From assembly GCA_013365325.1 (NCBI GenBank), contig JABVXV010000238.1, forward strand, positions 1 through 64,000: 64,000 bases of DNA. The letters are read 5' to 3'. Positions within the stretch are counted from its first letter, which is position 1; every line of letters starts with the position of its first letter. Positions 25,089 through 37,114 of this stretch are shown here, piece by piece. The position numbers and the translations under genes are program-made. Under the pieces are notes generated by a model. It did not search any database. It saw only the letters and a program-made list of their open reading frames with translations, and was not told the origin of the DNA. This DNA is from Dipetalonema caudispina. Lineage: Eukaryota; Nematoda; Chromadorea; Rhabditida; Onchocercidae.

Positions 25089-28000
25089 GAAGTAAATGGA
25101 ATATCAATTAATTCCCCTATTTTGTTTTTTGTCCATCACTTCGATATCTGAATCTCGTATAGCTATTTAACCATTTGAAGGTCATTTCTAGGATTCTAAA
25201 CATTACTGAATCATCTTATCATTTCAATGTAATATTATAACATTTCATATACCGGTTTCTCATTTATGCATAGATAAATGGCCAGTATCACATTTTTAAT
25301 CCATGGAAAGATGTTGAAGCATGTTCTTTCACTTTTCTTCAATCAAATGATAGTTGAAAAAAAAAAAAAAAAAGTGATGATATGACAAAGTTATTGTAGG
25401 AGGAAAAAGAGGGAAGAAATGAGGTGGAAAAAATAAAGAACAAGAAGAAGAAGAAGAAGAAGGAGAGAAAGATAGAAGAAAAAAGAGAAAAAAAAAAAAA
25501 AAGTAATCAAGAAATGGTTTACAATCATATTTGATGCATTCAAAAAACTTGTTTCAGAACTTCAATTTTCAACGAAAGTAATTGTAAGAATTAAAAATTA
25601 TTATGTTGCAAACTTCACTTGTGAATGTGAACGTTTTGAAAGAGACTGATAGACGAATGATAGATACCGGTTAGTTTTTGGTAATAATGGTAATCGGTTT
25701 TAAAGTCACATGAAAATGGAAAGTAAAAAAGGTCATGGTATGGTATGGTATATTGATGCACAAAAAAGGTTGATAACATTTTGAAAAAGCGAAAGAAAAA
25801 AAAAAAGAAAAATTAAATTAAACTGGTTTTTTTCTTTTTTTTTTGGAATACTTTCCTAATTTAATTCTGTTTTTTTTTTTTTTTTTTTTTTTTTTGCACA
25901 AATTCTTTGAATCGATACAATTTGAATTTCTGGAACGTTTTGTTGAACATTAAAATAAATGATTGAGGAAGAGAATGAAATAAAGAGGAAGAGAAGGAGG
26001 AAAAGGAAGAAAGAAAAGTTACACAGTAGGTAATAGGTAAAGTATAATATAATAGAAGTAAATGAGAATAATTATCAAAGGGAAGGAAAATAAAAAGGAA
26101 AAAACGAATAATACATTATTTTTTCATAAATTGCATCTTCCACCCTTCCGTTTTCTCAGTTTTTTTTTTTTTACCGGATTGAATAAAAACAGAAATCTTG
26201 TCGTACTGATTCTTTTTTTTTTTTTCCACAATCATTTACTTGTTTACTTCATTACTCCTTTATTTCTTTCTTTCTTCTGTACATCAGAGCAACGAAAACG
26301 GACGATGATTTTCCGAATTTCACGTTTCAGGAAAAAATTTTCATTTAAAGCAAAAAAAAAATAACCTGTTCTATAATGACATGCTTGTTTTATTTTCCTT
26401 TCATCCCATTCCATTTCTAAATTCTACTCTCTTTCTGTTCTAATTTTTTTATCAGTTTTGTTTTTGTTTTATTCTCTCTCTCTCTCTTTTTCGCCCTCTT
26501 TCTCTTTCCCTGTTAGTATCGTATGATGTATATAAGAAGTGGTTTCTTTTCCTTTTTTACTCTTTCTCTTCTTTCGTATGGTATGGAAATAATAATAAAA
26601 ATGAAATTGAAATGGGATTGTAGTAATAACAATGGAACAAGTTCCGTTTACTATCTTACCTCAAAGGCCACCAACATTGCTGTAGTTCCGTTGACAAGTA
26701 GCAAGAAACCTCCAAGGTTATCATCATTACCATTATTATTATCATCATCATTATCATCATCATTATCATCATTCTATTATCATTGCTATCACTGATATCA
26801 TGAATGCCATGAATTTTTTGCTAGAATAGAAGTGGGAAAATTTTTAAAAAAAAAAAATGAAAAAAACGAAGATTTTTAAACTCCATTTTAAAAATTTTAT
26901 AGCAGAAAATATTCAATTAAACTAATTATCTTTATCTTACTTGAAAATGTTCCTCTATGAAAAGTTTTTTAGCTTCTTATCAGAACTATGTTACAACACT
27001 TCATCCCATCATTACCATCATCATCATCATCATCATTACAATCGTTATTATCAAATATCACTAAACGCCGATAAACTCATCGTATGTGTATTTATCTTTG
27101 AAGACCAATGAATGAGAATTTTTTTTATCAAATTTAATTACATACAACTCATTAAATCAAATTTATCCTGCTAATTTGGAGCAAAATAAATTATTCAAAT
27201 GAAATGAATGCAGATGATATGAAATAGCAAGCAGTATAGATGAGAGTAAAGTGAAATAAAAAATTTTGATGGAATGAAAATGGAAATTTTAAAAATGTAT
27301 TTGTTACGCAACCCATCAATGGATGATCATTAACACGTGCCATTGATACATATTTTGAAGAGAAGTTTGCATTCTTTAAAATAGACAGATAGACGGACGA
27401 ATGGACAGATGATTTAGCAAGTAAACATAAACGAAATGTCCTTCAAATCATTTTGAAAAAATTTTTAGTTCGAAAAAGCCGATAAAAATTTGAAATGTTT
27501 AAATGAATATTTTTGAAGGACAAGTTAGGAATGAAATTTACGGAAATAAATTTTTGAATTCTTTTAAATAAATGTTTAACTTTTTCTTTCGTTCTTTTTG
27601 TTTTTTTTTTCGTTTTTTTCCTTTATTTTTTTTTTTTTTTTTTTGGAATTCTACTGAAATGATATCAACAATTGGACAAAAAGATAGAAGGAAATTTTTC
27701 AAGGAAAAGGTTAAAATTAATTACTTTCGAAAGTTCGATACATTAAGTTCGAACTTTTGCTTTTGTATAAAGTTTGGCAAGTTAATTAATGATTAAATTT
27801 TTCACCAACGGTATTGTAAACAGAGGTTGGATGCTAATTCGAATTCGACAATAGCGACTGTGACTTTTTTTCTCTTGAAATTTATCTTAAGAAGTAAACA
27901 TGCACCATCTTCCGTTTCATATAAACCGAAGCAATAAGTACGTTAAGGAAGAATAAATATAACAATAAGAATATTTAAAAATATATAAAGAATTTCTAAA

Positions 28001-31000
28001 ATTTGAAAAATTTTGTTCTCAAAACTTCTGACTTCATGGCCAATTAAACATGTTTTAATTCCAAATCTATTCAAAATTATCATCATGTTCAACTTTTTCA
28101 TTCGAAACTATTGAAATAAGTGACAAAACAATTTCGTTTTCGAAAATTTTGAAAATTCTTAAATAAATTATTCATTTTCACTGTAACATTTTGGATTTCC
28201 CATTTCCATTTATACTGTAATACAAAATTATCAATCATACTTTAATTATATTATTACAAATCATCATCAATTTTCCTTTCCAATTTTTGGAAAAAAAAAT
28301 GAAGTGAAATAATAAAGTTTCAAATTTAAAATTATTCATAATAAGTTTTGCTAAATATTTAATTTAAAAAACAAAAAAAAAAAACTATAACTATTCACAA
28401 AAGAGTTCAACAAAACAAAACAACAATGAGAAAGAAATGGAAAACAAAAAGAAATGGAATGAAAGAATTCATTCCATTCATTCATCATATTTCATGCCAT
28501 ATCATAACAAATAGAATGGAATGTTTGTATGATAATTTTCTCGAGGAAAAATAATTACTATTTCTGCCTATTGCTCTTTAATAATAAATAAACAAATAAA
28601 TGATTGGGGAAATTTTTCATTGAAGTATAAATTAACATATCATAACTGAGCTAAAAAAAAAATTTTTCCACACAATCATTAAATTTATTGTTGTCACAAT
28701 GGATGAAACAAACTGGTTGATTCATCTTTTTTTTCATTTTTACTTTTCATTTTTACTATCACTTTCTTATCTAATACTAACCAATCAAACAATAAATAGC
28801 CTTGTTAGAATGAATTATTTGTAAACAAAATTTGGCTAATTTAATCATCATAATTAACCTTATTGGAATGGATTATTTACAAATATTTTTGATTAACTAA
28901 ATTTAACTAACTAATAAAAATTTCACCTAACTTCTTTTCATCTTGTCCTACCTTAATATCCATTAGGGAATAAATGGTACCTGTATCAATGAATAAGAAA
29001 AGTGAGATTATGATGATTATTTGAAACAAATAAAATCTCTTACATTCTTCATCCGATCTTTTACTTCATATGAAAAGGCAAACATGTCTGAGAACAAGTC
29101 TTAAAATGCTTTAGGGCATATTTTTAAATGGGAACAAGAATAAAAAGCAAAAGTAAACTGTTTAAATGTTTAGAAAGTTGGGGAAAAAAAAGCGGAAAAA
29201 AGAAAGAAAGAAAAAACGGGATGAGGAGAATTACAAATTTTTGATTATATCGAATTATTTTAAAATTTGAATAATTTCTGCATAATTTTTTGAAAGTTAC
29301 AATCAACCAAATTATCAAATAATATACGTGAAGGAAACAAAATGATAGTAGCAACATGTATTGCTCGTTTTGCTAAAATAAAATTAGAATTTTAAATTTA
29401 AGTTTAAAATAATTTATATCGTATATTGTTTGATAATTTAGAATTTAAGTAAATAACGAATGAAACTGTACAATTCGTATCAATCTTTAGCAAACAACAA
29501 AAATTTGAATAATTCTTATTAAAATATGTGTACATATTATTTCTCGTAAAAATTTGCTGAAATTATTTTTGACATTTTCCTGAATTATTTTTATGCTTTA
29601 CTGACTATTCGCGTTTTTTTTTTTTTTTCGGATTATTACCGTATTTTACAATATTACATTGTAATAATGCAGAAAGAATTTTTAAGCGAAGAAATGATGG
29701 GAAAAGACAAATTATTCAATAGCTATTATGATTTTTGGAATTGTAAATGAGATACTACAAAAAATAAGAGCCATAAATGAATATAATCACCAGGCTACTA
29801 CAAATAGGCCTAATCAAGCAGAATTATAATTATAAGAAATGCATATGGTCAATCATCAAACTATCCTATTTATGGCTAGGCTATGCTTATCAAACAATTA
29901 TTCCGTGGCAGATATTGCACTGAAATATATTGTGTTCTTATTTTTAACTTTGAATACAATTTAAATAGATATGCAAATGTTTGAAAATACGTTTTATTTA
30001 AAAATTGGTTTATTCATTTCGTATTATTTAATTATTATTTCCCTTTCAAAGTTCTTTTTTTCATGCAAAAAAAGTTACTCTTTGTAAGTTTTAATTTCGA
30101 CCAAACATTCATTGTTAATTATTATGCACCACTCAAAAGAACACATTTTTCTACCATATATTTTGCTTCATTTGCATTTAATTTAATTCAATTCAATTCA
30201 ATTCAATTGATTGGTTACTTTTTTTCTTTCTTTCAATTTTTTCTCCTGTTCTCATATACTTTACATTGCCGATATTTTATTGTTACAATTAGAATTGAAA
30301 TTAGAGCAGCTGACAGTATCTGTGCATGCATTATTAAAATAAACAAGATTCATTTAAAAATTTAAATCAAATTTTGCTAAATTTAAATAAAATTAATGGG
30401 TTATTTTTTTCACTTTGTAAGCTTTTTATTCTACATCTCACAAATAAAAAAGTTTTAAAATCTCGCAAAAAGTTGTTAACATAAAATTGTATTGTTTGAT
30501 GTTTACATTCAATAAAATGTAACACAAAATCATTTAAACCATTTTTATTTCATCCAATTTGCCTCATTGAAATGATCTCAGCATACAATTTTCCAGTTTT
30601 ATTTATACCAATTAATCAAATAATTCATTTTCTCACCATAGCTTTATGGGTTATATTATAAATGTAATTTTGTAGTCTATTTGATTATAATGCAAATAGG
30701 TAAAACTTTATTTTACTACGACTTATTTTAGTATTTCGAATTTTATTACAGTCATTATAAGTCAAAGTAGCTAATGAACTGAAGTAAATGACTGAATACA
30801 GTTAGTAGCATAAAACTTTTTATAAAATGATTATAATTGGCCTATTTTTTTTTTTCAGTTTGTATCATTGTTATCTATAAGACAAAACACTAGGCTAAAT
30901 ATTTATTAAGTAAAAATCACCGCTCCAACAGTATTCTTGTTGTATTCGATCATTTTTTCAATATTACTGGGATCGTTGTTATTCAGAATTTACTAATAAC

Positions 31001-31279
31001 ATGTTACAATTCCACCAAAGAGTGATCATTTAGTTGCAAATAGCTTGTATCATTGATGATCATTAAATTATTATCTTAGTCCGAAAGCAAAATCATTAAA
31101 AGTTATCACTAATTACTGTCATATAATTAGGAAAATTTTCCATTGTCTCTATTTCCATTTTCATTTCTTTGTTTCTATTACTATATATTTCGCACTTGAA
31201 CAACAATTTCAAATTTCATTGTTTCCTGTTCTTTTAAAATTCAAGCTTTACTAATTTCCCCAATTGTTTTATTTGACAG
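22011..31279. other. Gene-poor AT-rich region
   Basis: No gene is seen over about 9 kb. Contents include A/T homopolymers (25055-25086, 25871-25895, 27627-27644), pyrimidine-rich tracts (23090-23180, 23940-24060), ATC arrays (26713-26775, 27010-27035), a C-rich quadruplex candidate (24028-24056), recurrent WACCGGTT sites and purine tracts. All reading frames are low-complexity or AT-driven. Confidence 0.5.
24028..24056 (-). other. Putative G-quadruplex on minus strand
   Basis: Five C-runs (24028-24030, 24034-24036, 24038-24040, 24048-24051, 24053-24056) give a minus strand with five G-tracts separated by loops of 1-7 nt. Confidence 0.5.
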
Positions 31280-31926
31280 CATCAAATAACACTGATGTAA
31301 CATATGCTGTTGCAAAGGTATAGCACTTAAGGATCATTCGAAATTTCAAAATGTAACAACCGGTTCGATCAAATTTCTCATTCTTGTTTCAACTTTTAGC
31401 AAAATAGAAACTTCTCTTTTAATTCATATTCAATTGAACAATAAAAAAGGAAAAAAGGGAAAAGGAAAAAAGGAAAAAAGGTTATAAAGAGAATGAAAGG
31501 TTATTTCTTAAAACGTTATCATTGATCCCGAAAACTTTTTCTGTTCGGTTCACATTAACACGGAAATCTAATTGGAAGGAAATTTCTTTATTCCTTTTTT
31601 TCCTTCTTATTAAATTCATTTTCAAATTTCCGAAAAAAAAGAAAACGGAAATTTGTCAACTTTTCATTTTCTTTTTCTTTCTTTTTAAATTTTCCAAACA
31701 GATATGCACTCACTTGTAAACAAACAACAACATGTATATACACTTAGTTTTATGGTTGAAATTATTTTTAAATTCACAAATAATAGCTAATTTTACTTTC
31801 AGTCATATAATTTACAGTTTTTAATAAATACACAATGGCTTGCTTATAGTATTAAACAAAAATTGGATGTTGAATTTGAAATTAAATTTTCAGGACGATC
31901 CATCCGAAGACGATTTTCCAGAATAA
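31280..31926 (+). CDS. Candidate terminal two-exon segment (unassigned)
   Basis: Candidate exon 31280-31317 follows a TTTATTTGACAG acceptor, enters at phase 1, encodes SNNTDVTYAVAK and ends AAAG|GTATAG at phase 0. A second acceptor (AAATTTTCAG) opens 31894-31926, encoding DDPSEDDFPE then TAA. Phases agree, and the acidic C-terminus looks like protein, but the exons are only 38 and 33 nt, which is weak evidence. Upstream exons were not found; the candidate at 819-897 has the matching phase. I do not recognise a family. Confidence 0.27.
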
Positions 31927-32539
31927 TTTCCTTTTTTAAATAAATTGGTAGGCAAAATAAAAGTAAAAATAGGAAACGAAATGAGGAAGTTGTTTTATCT
32001 CAGAAAAGATCATTTCTATCTTCTCGTTTCATGCATTAATATGTCATACACATTTTAATATTGTTAAATTAAATTTTGGATTGGATAAGATGATAAATAA
32101 GAGAAATTTACAGATGCTTCAAAATTGATTTCTCAAAATAAGTTACCAAAAAGTTTTTTCAATTGTTCAAATGTAATTTTTATTGATAAATAATCGTCAA
32201 ATATAAATAAGCAGACAGGAAGTTAATTAGCAATACATGTTTAAACTGTAATGCATACATTTACAATGAATTATAATAAACCTGCGCAATTGCATATTTT
32301 AAAAAAACCATGAATTTTAAAAATGCTTTAATTTCTTCTAGAAAAGTATCAACAAATCATAAGTGGATATATTTATAAATCATTCATTTTTTCATTCTAA
32401 AATATAAGCACTTCCTTCAATTAGAATTGTCAAAGCGATTAATATACATTAATCCGTAAAAGCCATTGACTTTACATTCATTGCTTTCTTAAAAATGTAT
32501 TCTTGAACTTATATTAGGAAAGTTAATTCTGATACCTCT

Positions 32540-32900
32540 AACAAGTGTATTTGATACGTATATGAATCTAATGGTACACATGCACTTGTGTGAATTCATG
32601 GACAAAAATTTATGCGTACGAATCTGAAATTCGACGGTACATTTGCATTTGTGTGAATTCAAGAATATGCCAGCATGCATGTAAATCAAAAAAAGGCACG
32701 TTTATGTCTATGAATCTAAGGATGATCCTGCATGTCTATGAATCCGAATGTACATTTATATGAACGTTGATTCAGGAGCATACGTGCACATTTGCAAATT
32801 CAAAAATATAGCAATATGAACGTAAATCTAAAAATGCACGTCCATGTATGTGAATCTATGGATTCGTATGAATTCAAGAATAGACGTGTATGCATGTTTA
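32540..32900. repeat. Degenerate GTGAATCTA/GTGAATTCA repeat
   Basis: Recurrent TATGAATCTA, ACATGCACTTG and TGTGAATTCA modules appear in varying order and spacing, together with CATGCATGTAAATC-like pieces. The copies are strongly diverged. Short open frames here are repeat shadows. Confidence 0.6.
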
Positions 32901-33498
32901 TATAATGTTTTATGCTTACATTGTTAATACGTCCATATGATTTTTATGATATTTCTGGACATACATTTATGACTATCACGTAAGAAGGAAGTTTTGTAAC
33001 CGCAAAACACGCTATTAAATACATTTAACTATAAATATTTCATTTTTGGGTCAATTTTTCATTTCTAAATTGAATTTACAACTCTTTTTCCTCATCATAT
33101 CATAATTTTATTGTAGCGGAAAATTTTGATGAAAAAATAAAATGGAATACATTATTTCCATTGTTTTCTCAATTCTTCTTTTAATTTTTCGTTTTTTTCT
33201 CCTTTTTTTTTAAAAAAAAATCGATATTAAAATTTTAATTTAATTAAAAACTGCCACTTATGCCACCCTCAATAGAGCAATATGTCTAAAAGGTAATGAA
33301 ATCATCTATAAAATACTAATTAAATTATGCATAAAGTAATAACTTTTATAATGTACAATATTTTATTCTTCTTTTATATTAAAAAGCAAATTTTTCATGC
33401 ATCAGAAAGCAATGTGCACAATTAGAATTTACTTCGTCTATTGCCGTTTATATATTTGTCCATCCCATAAATGTCATTAACACTGATGAAAATACGGA

Positions 33499-33850
33499 GT
33501 AATAGAAATTCCGGTTAGCCATTATGCTTCCGTTGATGCAGCGAAATTATAATAGTTTCTCCTCATCCATCTTATTGACAATTGCAATTTGACATAGGAA
33601 TATTCCGTTATAGGAATTCCGGAATCACCTCTTGGTGAAAACGATTAATCATTACTTTTCGCTAATATAGCAAAATTACAACAATTTTTTCTCATCTATC
33701 TTATTGGCGATCGTAATTTGATGTAAAGACAAATCGTTATAGGAATTTCGGAATTACCCTTAGAAGAAAATGATCAGCCACTACTTTTCGTAGTCTGACA
33801 ATTTCTTCGTATCTAATATATTAGTAATTCTAATTTGATTGATAAGACTC
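33499..33850. repeat. Degenerate tandem repeat of about 108-129 bp
   Basis: Three diverged units begin GTAATAGAAATTCCGG (33499), GTTATAGGAATTCCGG (33607) and GTTATAGGAATTTCGG (33736). Each contains a TTTCTCCTCATC/TTCTTCGTATC module and an AATTTGAT-like tail. Confidence 0.7.
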
Positions 33851-34316
33851 TTCAATTATTGCTTTTGGTTATAGTATTTGAAAATTAAAATGATGTAACA
33901 CTCTAAACAATGAATCATTCTACTTTTTTTTAATAGCTGAAAATTTCATTTTTCGTATAACAAAATAAGTTTTTGCACAATTTTAATTTCCTTCTTGAAA
34001 ATTTATGAATCTTTCGCTTAGCTGTTAATAAGCATTCCAAATTTGCTACCATTCATTTCATTTCATTCACATTGTATGCAATAGCGTATTTTTCTCTTTT
34101 CATTTTCCATACCAATTTTGCTTTCGTTTTCTTTTTTGAATGCTTTTCTATAGTGAAATGTTTTATGTAAGTATGAAAATAAAAAACGGTTGGCATAGTT
34201 ATGAAGCGTAGAAATTTCATGTTAACTAAGAAAATGGGTGATGTTATCATTTGAAATCTTCGAATTCTCGAAATCTAATTCGAAATGTTCAAATTTTTAC
34301 GTTCGAATTGTGCACA

Positions 34317-34412
34317 TGCGTTCGAATCATGCACCGCTGTCACTAAGCCTTCGTAGTAGCACCGCTGTCACTAAGCCTTCGTAGTAGCACCGCTGTCACT
34401 AAGCCTTCGTAG
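34317..34412. repeat. Triplicated 28-bp repeat copied from an exon 10 kb away
   Basis: Positions 34317-34356 are identical over 40 bp to 44461-44500, which lies in exon 6 of the minus-strand 616-aa gene. Within it the piece GCACCGCTGTCACTAAGCCT and its continuation are repeated with a 28-bp period at 34331, 34359 and 34387 (last unit 26 bp). The copies are identical, indicating a recent event. No intron boundary is carried along, which argues for a DNA-level copy rather than a processed transcript. Confidence 0.95.
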
Positions 34413-34710
34413 AATAAGCCATTGACGGAAATAACTTTTTCACATTCTATGTAACACCACATTTTCTCAACCACTATTATTTTAGTTTTAGAATGAGCAA
34501 AAACATGACAATACTGGAAGGAAAGAGATGCTAACAGATATTAGTTGTTAAAATGTAAAAATGTGCACTTAAATTTTTTCAACAAAAAATTAATTTAGTA
34601 TCTAATTGATAATATAGCAAAAGATTTCAAGTATTACCAAAAAGATACATCATTACCTAATTGCCTTATATATATTATCATTGGATTGGTAAAATGTTTT
34701 TTTTTTTCAG
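34413..34710. other. AT-rich non-coding stretch
   Basis: No feature is seen except the poly-T tract and CAG acceptor at its right end that lead into the next candidate exon. Confidence 0.5.
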
Positions 34711-34955
34711 AAAGAGATAGAGAGAGAGAGAAAAAAAAGAAGGATGAGAGAAATATTTATACCCAAGAAATTTAAAATAGCTTTAGCTCCAACTCGACTG
34801 TAAATTTATATTATGGTCATGGCAGGTATAGGAATAGGCAAAGTAATCATGACAAAACATTTTTCAGAATTGAAAATGAAATCAAAAGAGATTTATCAGG
34901 ATTAAGGATAACCCAGCTTGAAGCTTTGCAATTAGTTCAGCATTTAAAAAAATGA
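34711..34955 (+). CDS. Candidate C-terminal two-exon coding segment (unassigned)
   Basis: After a poly-T plus CAG acceptor, 34711-34799 stays open for its full 89 nt (phase 0 in, phase 2 out), reading a basic stretch (KEIERERKKRR) then REIFIPKKFKIALAPTR. A GTAAAT donor, a 68-nt intron and a TTTTTCAG acceptor join it in phase to 34868-34955, which reads IENEIKRDLSGLRITQLEAL and on to LVQHLKK and TGA. The tail looks like an amphipathic helix or coiled coil. This is the best of the isolated candidates. Upstream exons are unknown and I recognise no family. Confidence 0.42.
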
Positions 34956-35034
34956 ATTCTTGGATTTGTTTAGCTGAGACATGAATAGACGGGATTTCAT
35001 TCGTTCTTATTTAATAAAGATTTACGTGTAACAG

Positions 35035-37114
35035 TAAGCGCTATACGTGGAATTACTTTCGAAAATACACGTAATACGTAATTCATGAGTAAGAAGCTTG
35101 TAAAATAAATTTTAGTTTTTTTCAAACTGTGTATAAAACAGGCACAAAATCTTTCTGTTTATTCGTTTTACTGGATTCCATTCTCTTCTTTCGTTTCGAA
35201 TCTTTCATGTTATTAAAGATGTAATCTTGCCAATCTAATTAATAGTCGGTCTATCAGTGATAAAATTAATTGTGATCTTTTAAAAATAATTAAGGAAACA
35301 TATTGCAAGATGGCTATTAAAATAAATAAGTTAAATAAGCCGGAAATATCGTATTCGAATCAACAATTCAATGCAATTACTTATCATTTGAAGTTTTCGA
35401 AGTTAGGGAAGAAGTGAATGCATATAAAAATTGATAAGGAATTGATAAAATTCAGATATAAATTTACAATCAAATAAATATTTCAAAACTTCTAGAAACA
35501 ATGTCAATGTTTAAGAGTATATAATTAAAAAAAAACCGAAATCAGTCATTTTATACTAAAAAGTTTTAAAAGTTCACTTGCTAACATTTCAAGCTGTCAT
35601 ATAACATTTGTACCACCTAATTCAATTATATTTTAGATATGTCGAACCCGAAACGATAATTTAATTTTATACCGAAATATTCAGTCTTTGATTGTTCATA
35701 GATGCGATTGCTTTTTTCATTTCTTTCATTCAATCTCTTTGCTATTTCAATTTTTCCTAAAAAAGAGTTTTTTTTTTTCTTAATTATCATTTTTTTTTTG
35801 AATTCAAATTTAGAATTATGCTATTCAATGGAATGTGAATTATTATTTGCGTCATTTGTTTCGTTTTCAACAATACCATTTGCTGTTTGCTTACCCGTAT
35901 GCAATTGTGATATTTGAAATAATGTTAAACTATATATTGTACAAAAGTCATTTCATTGCTTTTTTATTTTATTTTCCTTTTTTTTTTTTTTTTTTGTAAA
36001 GAAGAAATCAAAAATGAAGGAGTAATTAATTATGGCATATAATTTTTAAATAGTTTTTAAATCACATATCACTGATAGAGCCGTGCAATCGTAATAGATT
36101 TTTCTTCCACTATTCATATTTTGTCATTGTAATTACTAATTTTTTTTAAGATAAAGAATAATGTATATGGGAGTAGATGGAGAAAGATTTAAAAAAAAAA
36201 AAATCCTAATAATCCAAGAAAAGATCATTTATAAAACTGAAAATACAATATTTTGCTTCTTGATATTCCATTACATTTTTAAATCATTTTTAAATGCTTA
36301 ACTATTGAAAGATTTGTTTGATCAAGAAGACAATATGAATGAGAGTTTAAATTTTGCTTTACTATGAAAAGTTGAGACCACAAGAAAGTAACTGATGAAG
36401 TATTGAAAGTTCAACATTCATTTACAATTTGCATAATGATAAATAAAAGAAAAATAACAAAGAATTTAAATATGAATATATTAAGATGTGAAAGTGAAAT
36501 GATTGAATAAACAAGTAAAGAAATAAATAAATGAATGAATGAATGGATGAATGGAAATAGAAACAAATAAACATAAGAAAATATTTTCCTCCTAAATTTC
36601 TCCTTGGATTTCTTTGAAAAGAGTTATTATTGAATTCTTCATAAAAAAAAATTCTATAAAAAACATTGCCTAGCTCGTAAAACATGTAAAATTTATCTTT
36701 TTTTAAAGATAAATTTTAAACTTTGACATAATTTTTCAATAAATATCAAATTTAATTATTTGGTTTAGTGTTTTAGATGATATATGTTTTTTTATCAAGT
36801 TAGCTTGAGTTAATTCAATTTTTGGTTGTACATAATGAAGCTAAAATTTTTACAACTTATAGCTTAAGTCCTCTCGCACAACAAATTATGGAAATTTGGA
36901 TAACTACTGTTGTTTTTTTTTTCCACAATTTAAACAAAGTATGCATTGTTATAATTATAAACTATAAATCATTTCAGCAAGTCGTAAAAAAGCTTTATTA
37001 TTTTCATCCACAGGTATTGATCCCGATATTTTTGGCATTTTAGCTGAAAATACCGAGATTACAAATGAATCATTCATTTTCTTGATGGCCAACATCTATT
37101 TTACTCGATATTAA
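35035..37114 (+). CDS. Candidate exon pair, unassigned
   Basis: A 36-nt segment (35035-35070; phase 1 in, phase 1 out) reads SAIRGITFENT between an AACAG acceptor and a GTAATA donor. It joins in phase to 37014-37114, which follows TCATCCACAG and reads IDPDIFGILAENTEITNE, then a hydrophobic FIFLMANIYFTRY and TAA. The second segment has protein-like composition over 32 codons; the first is too short to be convincing. Whether it shares a gene with 34711-34955 (which ends in its own stop) is unresolved. Confidence 0.28.
36687..36718. repeat. Perfect 14-bp inverted repeat
   Basis: Arms 36687-36700 and 36705-36718 (TAAAATTTATCTTT and its complement) surround a TTTT loop. AT-only stems of this size can occur by chance here. 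Confidence 0.7.

Larger units (their letters stand above)
31927..34316. other. AT-rich stretch with two degenerate minisatellites
   Basis: Apart from the repeats at about 32540-32900 and 33499-33850, the stretch holds no recognisable gene or RNA. Confidence 0.5.

Noticed and set aside
31355..31372. tRNA B-box-like GGTTCGATC
   Set aside because: No upstream A-box or cloverleaf could be drawn, and the final conserved CC is absent.
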